A stretch of 64,000 bases of DNA, taken from NCBI GenBank assembly GCA_013289765.1, contig JABCZI010000002.1:372001-436000 (forward strand). The letters are read 5' to 3'. Shown here in pieces: positions 51,750 to 59,023 of the stretch; the stretch's first letter is position 1, and every line of letters starts with the position of its first letter. The DNA comes from Acidobacteriota bacterium. GTDB taxonomy: Bacteria; Acidobacteriota; Terriglobia; Terriglobales; Acidobacteriaceae. Below the pieces are notes generated by a model that did not search any database, was not told the DNA's origin, and worked only from the letters and a program-made list of their open reading frames with translations. The translations under genes were made by a program, and so were the position numbers.

Positions 51750-52493
51750 ATGAGCAAGACAAAGAATTTTGCCGTTGTACTATCGGCCGTAGTGCTAGTC
51801 TGCTGCGGAGCCTTGATTCTAGGTCAAAAAGTCAACGCGGCGGGAGAAGGCAAAATTACCGGAACCGTCAAACTCGATGGCACGGCACCGCACATGAAGG
51901 GCATCGACATGGGCAAAGATCCTTTTTGCTCCAAAGCTCACGCCACCGACCCTGGAAAAATGGAAACCTATGTGGTTGGTTCCGGCGGTGGGTTGGAGAA
52001 CGTCGTCCTTTACATCACCGAGGGCTTGACTGGCCCGGCGGCGAGCCAAACCGCGACCACTGAACCAGTCTTCGATCAGAAAAATTGCATGTACACCCCG
52101 CACGTGTTGGCCCTGGACGTTGACCAGAAATTCAAAGTCACCACCAGCGATCAGACCACCCACAATATCCATCCGTTGCCGAACCCAATGACTGGGAATA
52201 TCCCGTGGAACCAGTCTCAGCCTCCCGGCGCCGCTCCCGTTGAAAAAAGCTGGAAGGCCCCGGAAGTGATCCCGGTACAGTGCAACATTCATCCCTGGAT
52301 GCATGGCTGGTTTGTTGTGGTCAAAGGGCCCTACGCAACTTCGGACAGTAATGGCGCCTACACGATCAACAACGTGCCGCCCGGAAGTTATACAGTTACC
52401 GCCTGGCACGAAGCCGCCGGTACCCAGACTCAAAAAGTTACGGTTGCCGCAGGTGGATCTGGCAGCGCTAATTTTACTTTCAAAGCAAAGTAG
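51750..52493 (+). CDS. Cupredoxin-like (type 1 copper) periplasmic protein with a CNA-B-like tail
   Basis: 247 residues with a signal peptide. Residues about 75-190 have a blue-copper pattern: a first histidine in TTHNIHPLP (H138 or H141), then CNIHPWM (C178, H181, M184), the C-X2-H-X2-M spacing of amicyanin-type proteins. A beta-sandwich of the carboxypeptidase-regulatory/CNA-B type follows (SNGAYTINNVPPGSYTVTAWH). AAGGAG precedes ATG. In the respiratory operon it is a plausible electron carrier to the oxidase, comparable in position to rusticyanin though not the same family. Confidence 0.75.
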   Translation: MSKTKNFAVVLSAVVLVCCGALILGQKVNAAGEGKITGTVKLDGTAPHMKGIDMGKDPFCSKAHATDPGKMETYVVGSGGGLENVVLYITEGLTGPAASQTATTEPVFDQKNCMYTPHVLALDVDQKFKVTTSDQTTHNIHPLPNPMTGNIPWNQSQPPGAAPVEKSWKAPEVIPVQCNIHPWMHGWFVVVKGPYATSDSNGAYTINNVPPGSYTVTAWHEAAGTQTQKVTVAAGGSGSANFTFKAK

Positions 52494-52601
52494 GTTCGTT
52501 TCAACGCATTTGCAGCACACCAAAATCTCCAAGATCGCCGCAGCCGCAAGGTTGCGGCGATTGAATAAAAAGAACGGCCCTCTGGCCAAAGGCGGAACGA
52601 T

Positions 52602-53405
52602 ATGGCGAAGATATTCGCGGTAGTGATCATTTTGATCGCAATTGCCTCGGCTGTTCCCATCGTGATGCATTGGTGGCCCATGCCACAGGATATCTCGGTT
52701 CACGGAACCTTGATTGACGAGCAATATGCCGACACGATGCTGGAAGCCGGCATTTCCTTCCTCGCCTCCCAATTCCTTCTGGCATTCTTTATCTGGAAAT
52801 TCTCGGCTCCAAAGCCCGGCGAGCGAGTCAAAAACTTTCCCGGCGGCGCCGCCGGATTGGTGGCTGCTGCTTTCCTGCTGGTCGGCACCGAGGTTTTAGC
52901 TTTAGGCGTGTTCGGTACGAAGGCATGGGCCAGCGTGTATCTAACTCCGCCGGCCGCCAATGCAATGCCCGTGCAAGTCCAGGCTGGACAGTTTGCTTTC
53001 TACTTCCGCTATCCAGGCCCCGATGGAAAGTTCGGACCGCTTCATGCCGACCAAATCAGCGAAGCCAACGCCAACTTCTTTGGCTTGGATACAACTCACG
53101 ATCAGGATTCAAAAGATGACATCGTCGCCGCTGAACTGGCAATCCCGGTGAATCGCGAAATTCATTTACTCATGCACTCCAAGGATGTAGGCCATTCGTT
53201 CTACGTCCCGGAATTACGCATTCAGCAGGATTTCGTCCCCGGACTCGACGTTACGGTCCACTTCACGGCCACCAAGATTGGCAAGTATGAAATCGTCTGC
53301 ACTCAGCTTTGCGGCCTCGGGCATTACAACATGAAGGCGTACCTCGAAGTGAAGTCGCAGGAAGATTACGATGCCTGGATCAAACAGCAGGCTGCGTTGC
53401 AGTAA
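52602..53405 (+). CDS. coxB: Cytochrome c oxidase subunit II
   Basis: 267 residues. Two or three membrane helices, then a CuA cupredoxin domain on the outer side. CuA ligands: H198 in DVGHSFYVP, C233, C237, H241 and M244 in CTQLCGLGHYNM. The usual glutamate between the cysteines is glutamine here; its backbone carbonyl binds copper, so function is likely kept. No heme c motif, so electrons must come from a separate carrier. Followed after 149 bases by coxA. Confidence 0.95.
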   Translation: MAKIFAVVIILIAIASAVPIVMHWWPMPQDISVHGTLIDEQYADTMLEAGISFLASQFLLAFFIWKFSAPKPGERVKNFPGGAAGLVAAAFLLVGTEVLALGVFGTKAWASVYLTPPAANAMPVQVQAGQFAFYFRYPGPDGKFGPLHADQISEANANFFGLDTTHDQDSKDDIVAAELAIPVNREIHLLMHSKDVGHSFYVPELRIQQDFVPGLDVTVHFTATKIGKYEIVCTQLCGLGHYNMKAYLEVKSQEDYDAWIKQQAALQ

Positions 53406-53554
53406 CTGCAACACTTTTGTGAAAATGGTTTTAGTAGACGCTTCGACAATCTGTGCTGAACCAAGTCACAGGGCGCTACAACGCCAACAGGAATGTGGGC
53501 GGTAGCTCCTGAATTATCCGGACCACACATCTCTTTTGAGGTGAGGTAATCACA

Positions 53555-55336
53555 ATGCACGACATGTCAGCCCACGCGGTCCCCCACGGAGCTCCCACAA
53601 GCTTCATTCGCAAGCATGTTTTCAGCCTGGACCACAAAGTCATCGGCAAGCAATATTACGCGCTCGCATTGCTCGCCGCCTTGATCGGCATGGCGCTTTC
53701 CTGGATCATGCGCATCCATCTCGGCTGGGGGAGCTTTGCCATTCCTGGATTGCATCTGCTTTCCAGTACTGGAGCTCCGGGTAACGTGCTGACCCCGGAA
53801 TACTATCTGCAGTTGATGACCATGCACGGCACGATCATGGTCTTCTTTGTGCTCACCACAGCCCCGTTTGCGGCGTTCGGCAATTTCTTTCTGCCGATCC
53901 AGACTGGCGCTGAAGACATGCCCTTCCCCCACTTCAACATGATGTCGTTCTGGGTCACGTTCGTCGGATTCTGGGTACTGATCGCGTCATTTTTCGTGGC
54001 GGACGGACCTACTCTCGGCGGCTGGACTCAATATGCGCCATTGAGCGCTATCGGGTCCGTGGGCGGACCCGGTCAGGGTCTTGGTGTCGTGCTCTGGGCA
54101 ACTTCGATTGCCATTTTCTGCGTCGGCCAGTTGTTCGGTTCGCTGAACTTTATCACCACCACCCTCGACATGCGTTGTAAAGGCATGTCCCTGATGCGGC
54201 TTCCCCTGACCGCCTGGGGATGGTTCATCACGTCCGTGATGGGTTTGACCGCATTTGCCGTACTTATGCCCGCCTGCATCCTGCTGATTCTCGACCACGT
54301 CGCAGGAACCAGCTTCTTCGTCGCTTCAAACCTGGTCATCAACGATCAGGTGTTGCCGCATTCCGGCGGTTCAACCCTGCTCTGGCAACATCTGTTCTGG
54401 TTCTTTGGACATCCCGAGGTCTACATCGCAATTGTGCCGGGCATGGGCATCGTGTCTCATGTGCTCATCACCAACATGCGTAAGCCCATGTTGAGCCACC
54501 GGGTTCTCATCTACTCCATGGCGGCGCTGGCCGTCCTCAGCTACATGGTTTACGGGCACCACATGTTCGTCAGCGGAATGAATCCCATTTCTTCGCTGGT
54601 GTTCTCATTCCCCACGCTGGTAATCACAATTCCTTCCACCATCGTCGTACTGATGTGGTTGGGCAGCCTGTACGGATCGAAGCTGCGGATCAATTCCGCA
54701 TCGTTGTTCGCTCTGGGCTTCGTTTCGATGTTCATCAGCGGCGGCGTAAGCGGCTTCTTCCTGGCGCAGCCGTCGATCGACATCATGCTCCACGCCACTT
54801 ACTTTGTCGTTGGCCACTTCCACCTGGTGATGGGAGTCGCGGCCATGTTCGGCATATTCGCCGGAACCTACTTCTGGTTCCCCAAGATGACCGGCCGCAT
54901 GATGAATGAAACCTTGGGGAAAGCGCACTTCATCCTGAGCTTCATCGGCGCCTACTGCATCTTTATGCCCTTCCACTATCTGGGGATCGCAGGCAATGTC
55001 CGCCGCTATCAGGCCTTCACCGACGATTACCTGATCCCCCTGATTCCCGTGCACAAGTTCATCACGGTCGCGGCGCTGGTCACCGGCTTTGCGCAGTTAA
55101 TCTTCGTTTACAACCTGATCCACAGCCGCTTCAAGGGTGCCATTGCTTCGGACAATCCGTGGCAGGGAACGTCGCTCGAGTGGAGCACCGCTACGCCGCC
55201 GCCCCACAACAACTTTGGCGACAAGATGCCCGTCGTTTACCACGATCCTTACCAATACAGCGTCGAAGGCGCCAGCGCCGACTTCATCATGCAGACTTCG
55301 CCGGAGAAGATTAACAGTCCGAACGAAGAAAAGTAG
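53555..55336 (+). CDS. coxA: Cytochrome c oxidase subunit I
   Basis: 593 residues, about 12 membrane helices, with heme a, heme a3 and CuB. WFFGHPEVYIAIVPG carries the CuB histidine, the proton-channel glutamate and the crosslinked tyrosine of A1-type oxidases; YGHHMFVSGM has the next two CuB histidines; FVVGHFHLVMG has the heme a and a3 histidines. TMHGTIMVFF holds the other heme a ligand. Conserved residues point to a proton-pumping A1-type oxidase. GAGGTGAGG precedes the ATG. Confidence 0.97.
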   Translation: MHDMSAHAVPHGAPTSFIRKHVFSLDHKVIGKQYYALALLAALIGMALSWIMRIHLGWGSFAIPGLHLLSSTGAPGNVLTPEYYLQLMTMHGTIMVFFVLTTAPFAAFGNFFLPIQTGAEDMPFPHFNMMSFWVTFVGFWVLIASFFVADGPTLGGWTQYAPLSAIGSVGGPGQGLGVVLWATSIAIFCVGQLFGSLNFITTTLDMRCKGMSLMRLPLTAWGWFITSVMGLTAFAVLMPACILLILDHVAGTSFFVASNLVINDQVLPHSGGSTLLWQHLFWFFGHPEVYIAIVPGMGIVSHVLITNMRKPMLSHRVLIYSMAALAVLSYMVYGHHMFVSGMNPISSLVFSFPTLVITIPSTIVVLMWLGSLYGSKLRINSASLFALGFVSMFISGGVSGFFLAQPSIDIMLHATYFVVGHFHLVMGVAAMFGIFAGTYFWFPKMTGRMMNETLGKAHFILSFIGAYCIFMPFHYLGIAGNVRRYQAFTDDYLIPLIPVHKFITVAALVTGFAQLIFVYNLIHSRFKGAIASDNPWQGTSLEWSTATPPPHNNFGDKMPVVYHDPYQYSVEGASADFIMQTSPEKINSPNEEK

Positions 55337-55377
55337 TATTCGAGTACGGCAGTTTTTAAGCAGGGAGATTTAGCAGT

Positions 55378-56052
55378 ATGGCTACCACAGTTCACGAACC
55401 GCCAAAACACGACTTAGAGCGCCTTCCAAGCCAGGGCTCCGGCAACGGAGGCTGGCGGAATCTCGTTCCCGCGGACGGCGACCTGCCCCGAGTTAAGGAC
55501 CATGCTCCTCCTCCCGCCAGCACCGGCATTTGGGTAGGGTTGGCGGCAATCACCATGACCTTTGCCGCTTTCACCAGCGCATTGGTGGTTCGCCAGGGCG
55601 CAGCTCCAGATTGGCAGCACATCACTCTGCCCTCAATCCTCTACTTCAACACCCTGCTCATCATTGCCAGCAGTGTGACCCTGGAAATCTCGCGCCGCCG
55701 CGTCGCAGCTTTTATGGGCGGAATAAAAGATCGGGCGGCGAACCCCGCTCGCTGGCTCTATATCACTCTTGCGTTGGGAGTGCTCTTCGTCGCTGGCCAG
55801 ACTTTCGCCTGGGTGCAACTGAAATCCCAGGGCTTCGGGCTCGCCACCAACGTCAGCTACTCTTTCTTCTACGTCCTGACCGTTGCCCACGCGCTGCATC
55901 TGCTCGGTGGACTCGGTGGACTCGTTCGCGTCATTGCAAAGTTGCACAATTCGGTTTTAAGACGTAGTACCCTGGACGCCACTTCGCGCTACTGGCATTT
56001 CATGGGTGTCCTGTGGGTGTACCTGCTTTTTCTGCTTTGGATGAAGCTCTAA
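55378..56052 (+). CDS. coxC: Cytochrome c oxidase subunit III (first copy)
   Basis: 224 residues with about five membrane helices; family motifs include YSFFYVLTVAHALHLLGGLGG and DATSRYWHFMGVLWVYLLFLLW. The N-terminal 55 residues are hydrophilic and Pro-rich. It follows coxA by 41 bases. Subunit III stabilises the catalytic core in known oxidases. Confidence 0.88.
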   Translation: MATTVHEPPKHDLERLPSQGSGNGGWRNLVPADGDLPRVKDHAPPPASTGIWVGLAAITMTFAAFTSALVVRQGAAPDWQHITLPSILYFNTLLIIASSVTLEISRRRVAAFMGGIKDRAANPARWLYITLALGVLFVAGQTFAWVQLKSQGFGLATNVSYSFFYVLTVAHALHLLGGLGGLVRVIAKLHNSVLRRSTLDATSRYWHFMGVLWVYLLFLLWMKL

Positions 56053-56076
56053 CCCAGTTAAAAGGTAGGAGGCAAA

Positions 56077-56700
56077 GTGAGCCAAGCTGATCTAACGATG
56101 CACGGTCATTCCACCGCGGGTGCCATGGCCGAACCCACATTCTCGGTCCCTGCGAAAAAGATGGCGATGTGGCTGTTCATCATCGCTGACACCGCCACTT
56201 TTGCCGGCTGCCTGGTTGCCTACGGGTTTATACGCAACGCCACCCCCAATTGGCCCCGGCCGTTCCACAGTATTACCAACGTTGCGCTCATGACCTTCAT
56301 CCTTCTCACCAGCAGCTTGACCATGCTGATTGCGGTGAGGGAGGCTCACGCCGGCGACAAGCCCAAAGCCTTCCGCTGGATCATGATTACGGCGGTCGCC
56401 GGAGCTCTTTTTGCCATCCTTCACATTCGCGAATGGATGAACATGATTGGGGAAGGCGCCACTCTTTTCCATAATCCATGGGGCACGCCGCTTTTCAGTT
56501 CGTGCTTCTTCGCCATCACCGGCCTGCACCTGTTGCACGTGACTGGCGGGATTATCGCCCTGATCGCCGTTGGAATCCGCTACCAGGGTGGGCGCTACAA
56601 GGCCGACGACATTGAAATAACTGGCCTCTACTGGCACTTTGTCGATCTGGTTTGGATGTTTGTCGTTCCTTTGGTCTATCTTTTGAATCTCTCTCACTAA
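56077..56700 (+). CDS. Cytochrome c oxidase subunit III-like protein (second copy)
   Basis: 207 residues, GTG start with AGGAGG six bases upstream. It has the same layout as subunit III: MAMWLFIIADTATFAGCLVA, FFAITGLHLLHVTGGIIALI, and GLYWHFVDLVWMFVVPLVYLL at the C-terminus. It is a full-length distinct member rather than a copy of the gene before it (only modest similarity by eye). A similar two-subunit-III arrangement is known in the coxMNOP-type operons of other bacteria. Confidence 0.88.
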   Translation: MSQADLTMHGHSTAGAMAEPTFSVPAKKMAMWLFIIADTATFAGCLVAYGFIRNATPNWPRPFHSITNVALMTFILLTSSLTMLIAVREAHAGDKPKAFRWIMITAVAGALFAILHIREWMNMIGEGATLFHNPWGTPLFSSCFFAITGLHLLHVTGGIIALIAVGIRYQGGRYKADDIEITGLYWHFVDLVWMFVVPLVYLLNLSH

Positions 56701-56729
56701 GGAAAGAAGAAAGAAGCAGGAGCCAAACT

Positions 56730-57059
56730 ATGACTACCGCGGAGCCGCAAAAAGGTAATGGAATTGGAAAAGACTTGGCTGTCTATGTTTGCATGCTGGT
56801 CCTGGCGGGAATTCAGTTCTTCATCGCTTTCCAGGATATCACCGCGGCACAGATGTTTGAGCGCATGCTGATCGTAGCAATCATCGAGGGCGGCCTCGCG
56901 CTGTTGTTCTTCATGCACTTGGCGGACAATCGCGGGCTGCGCTGGTTCGTTATCATTTTTACCGTTTCGGTTCTCCTGGGCATGCAATATGGTTGGACCG
57001 ACAGTTCCCGCCTCACCAATGGCGTGCCGTGGGGACGCGTAAACGTGAACACCCAGTAA
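56730..57059 (+). CDS. coxD: Cytochrome c oxidase subunit IV (CyoD/CtaF-like)
   Basis: 109 residues, three short membrane helices (LAVYVCMLVLAGIQFFIAF; MLIVAIIEGGLALLFFMHLA; FVIIFTVSVLLGMQY). Typical small subunit IV. ATG 56730 is chosen; the open frame upstream lies in the previous gene. Confidence 0.85.
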   Translation: MTTAEPQKGNGIGKDLAVYVCMLVLAGIQFFIAFQDITAAQMFERMLIVAIIEGGLALLFFMHLADNRGLRWFVIIFTVSVLLGMQYGWTDSSRLTNGVPWGRVNVNTQ

Positions 57060-57080
57060 CCCACTTTGCATCGAACCGAA

Positions 57081-57111
57081 GAGCTACAATAGAGCTACGA
57101 GATCGAGCTAC
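57081..57111 (+). repeat. Short direct repeats upstream of a small membrane-protein gene
   Basis: GAGCTAC occurs three times, at 57081, 57092 and 57105, 11 and 13 bases apart, ending five bases before the ATG at 57116. They take the place of a ribosome-binding site. May be chance. Confidence 0.4.
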
Positions 57112-57115
57112 AACA

Positions 57116-57433
57116 ATGAAGCGCTCAACGACAATGTGGGTTTTGGCAATTGCACTGGTCGGGATGATCGTCCTGACGGCGCCCGTCCGGGCCTCCGCCC
57201 AGAGTTGCGCGCTTTGCTACACCCAGGCCGCCTCCTCCGGTTCGCGCATGATCCAGGCCTTGAAGAGCGGGATCATTATCCTGATCGCTCCGCCAACATT
57301 GATGAGCCTTGGCGTAATCTTCGTTTGCTATCGCCGCCACAATAAAACCCGCGACGATATCGCCGAGCCCGACCGTGAATGGAAGAACGACCAGGACGAC
57401 TCTTCGGCCCATCTCCCCACCAATAACTGGTAA
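57116..57433 (+). CDS. Small CXXC membrane protein of the respiratory operon
   Basis: 105 residues. Signal peptide (about 1-29), then CALCYTQAASSGSRMIQAL with a CXXC pair, one membrane helix (SGIIILIAPPTLMSLGVIFVCY) and a charged cytoplasmic tail. The motif is CXXCY, so it is not a heme c site. I do not recognise a named family. Its place at the end of the cox operon suggests a role in oxidase assembly, for example copper handling or thiol exchange, but this is a guess. No ribosome site is evident. Confidence 0.75.
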   Translation: MKRSTTMWVLAIALVGMIVLTAPVRASAQSCALCYTQAASSGSRMIQALKSGIIILIAPPTLMSLGVIFVCYRRHNKTRDDIAEPDREWKNDQDDSSAHLPTNNW

Positions 57434-57500
57434 GCCCCCGTGCAGGTGAATGCATTTACAGTAGCAACGCTCAGAAAAACTTGCACGAATGTGGAAGAGG

Positions 57501-57549
57501 GGCGCTCTAGCGCCGCGTAACCGCTAGCTATCGATCAGGGCTTCAGCCC
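57501..57549. terminator. Double hairpin between convergent genes
   Basis: GGCGCT-CT-AGCGCC (57501-57514) and GGGCT-TC-AGCCC (57538-57549) lie between the small membrane-protein gene and the amidohydrolase. They may form a bidirectional terminator or a dispersed palindromic element. Confidence 0.45.
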
Positions 57550-57577
57550 CCGTGGCGCGGTTTCTTTCTCGGCCATC

Positions 57578-58876
57578 TCACTTCTTATAAACCACCCCGC
57601 CCTTCATCACGAACGACACGTTCTCCAACACTCCAATATCCTGCAAAGGATCGCCCGCCACCGCAATGACGTCCGCCAAATATCCCGCCTCTAAACTCCC
57701 GATCTGCCCTTCCCACCCCAGCACCTCCGCCCCATTGATCCAATCGGCCTGCATCACCGCCAGCGGCTTCATTCCATTCTTCACCATCAATACAAACTCC
57801 CGCGCCTGCGTCCCGTGAGGAAATGGGCCCACGTCGGAACCCACCGCCATAGGGACTCCCGCCGCGACCTGCTTGCGGAAATCCTGAATCTTCAAATCGA
57901 GCATCTCGTGCTCTCGCGCGGCCTGAGCCGGCGATGCCGCATGATCGGCGAAATAATCGAAAATGGTAAACGTCGGCACCGCGAAAATTTGCTTCTCACG
58001 CATCAGCCGCATGGTCTCGTCGCCCAACTGGTTCGCATGGTCGATGGATATCACGCCAGCCCGCGCCGCAAATAAAGTCCCCGGCTCACCAGTGGCATGC
58101 ACGGCAACCCGCTTCCCCGACCGCGCAGCTTCCTCGACTGCCGCGCTCAACTCGGCCTCGGTGTATTGATAGATCGTCGCCAGCCGTCCGTCGCGCACCA
58201 CGTCCGGACCAGTCTCATAAATCTTGATGAAGTCCGCGCCTTCCTTCAGCTCCTGCCGTATCGCGGTAACCAACTCGTCCTTACTGTTCGCGTAAGTCGC
58301 ATTCGACAGCACGTGCTGCGCGGGGTTGTAGTTGATGGCATCTTCATGGCCGCCCAAAATATCGATGGCATTTCCGCTGATGCGGAGCCGCGGCCCCGGA
58401 AACAGCCCTTGATCGATCGCATTCCGGACAGCGGTATCCGCCGACCCTGCGCCCTCGGTCCCCATGTCGCGCTCTGCCGTGAAGCCCGCCATCAAATCGG
58501 CGCGCGCCGCCGACAGCGCAATAATCGTCCGCTGCGGCACCGACTCCTGCACCGTCTGCAAATCCTCCGCCCCCGGATGCAGAAACAAATGCACGTGCGC
58601 GTCAATTAGCCCCGGCAACAAAGTGCGATCCCCGAGATCCATCACCTCCGCCCCCGCTGGATGCTTTACTGACGCGCCAGCTTCCACGATACGTTCGCCC
58701 TGCACCAGCACTTCGCCCGGAGTCACCAGTCGGCCGTTTTTCACATCCAGCAAATGAGCAGCGCGCAGCACGATCGCATGTGGCGCTGAAGTTGGAGATT
58801 GAGTTTGCGCAGAAGAGAAAATAGCTAGCGCGAGAATCGAAAAAAACGAAAAGCAGTTCCACCGAAGCTTAGGCAT
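57578..58876 (-). CDS. Exported metal-dependent amidohydrolase (imidazolonepropionase-like)
   Basis: About 432 residues with a signal peptide (SFFSILALAIFSSAQ). Metal ligands: HXH in LLPGLIDAHVHLFLHPG, HATGEPG, SIDHANQLGD and the aspartate in MAVGSDVGPFPHG. These place it in the amidohydrolase superfamily, a group often annotated as Xaa-Pro dipeptidase or imidazolonepropionase; exported members probably cleave dipeptides or cyclic amides. ATG 58876 begins the signal peptide; the longer frame to 59014 is unlike the family. Confidence 0.88.
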   Translation of the reverse strand: MPKLRWNCFSFFSILALAIFSSAQTQSPTSAPHAIVLRAAHLLDVKNGRLVTPGEVLVQGERIVEAGASVKHPAGAEVMDLGDRTLLPGLIDAHVHLFLHPGAEDLQTVQESVPQRTIIALSAARADLMAGFTAERDMGTEGAGSADTAVRNAIDQGLFPGPRLRISGNAIDILGGHEDAINYNPAQHVLSNATYANSKDELVTAIRQELKEGADFIKIYETGPDVVRDGRLATIYQYTEAELSAAVEEAARSGKRVAVHATGEPGTLFAARAGVISIDHANQLGDETMRLMREKQIFAVPTFTIFDYFADHAASPAQAAREHEMLDLKIQDFRKQVAAGVPMAVGSDVGPFPHGTQAREFVLMVKNGMKPLAVMQADWINGAEVLGWEGQIGSLEAGYLADVIAVAGDPLQDIGVLENVSFVMKGGVVYKK

Positions 58877-58936
58877 ATAAGTACGGCATACTATCACCAA
58901 AAACACCGTGTCCTGCGGCGCATGAAAACACGCCCG

Positions 58937-58962
58937 CCCTGAGCGAAGCCGAAGGGGACCCC
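58937..58962. repeat. Possible dispersed palindromic element
   Basis: CCCTGAGCGAAGCCGAAGGG resembles the interspersed CCTTCG...CGCTCAGG elements found in many bacterial genomes, followed by the palindrome GGGGACCCC. Only one copy is in this window, so its status as a repeat cannot be shown here. Confidence 0.4.
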
Positions 58963-59023
58963 TTTCACCGTCCGCTAAGCATGGCCCAACAAGGCATTTC
59001 CATTGCAGGCCCATGAGGCCGCC

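Noticed and set aside
58931..58980. Attachment site or insertion-sequence end suggested by short palindromes
   Set aside because: No transposase, integrase, target duplication or second copy is present.
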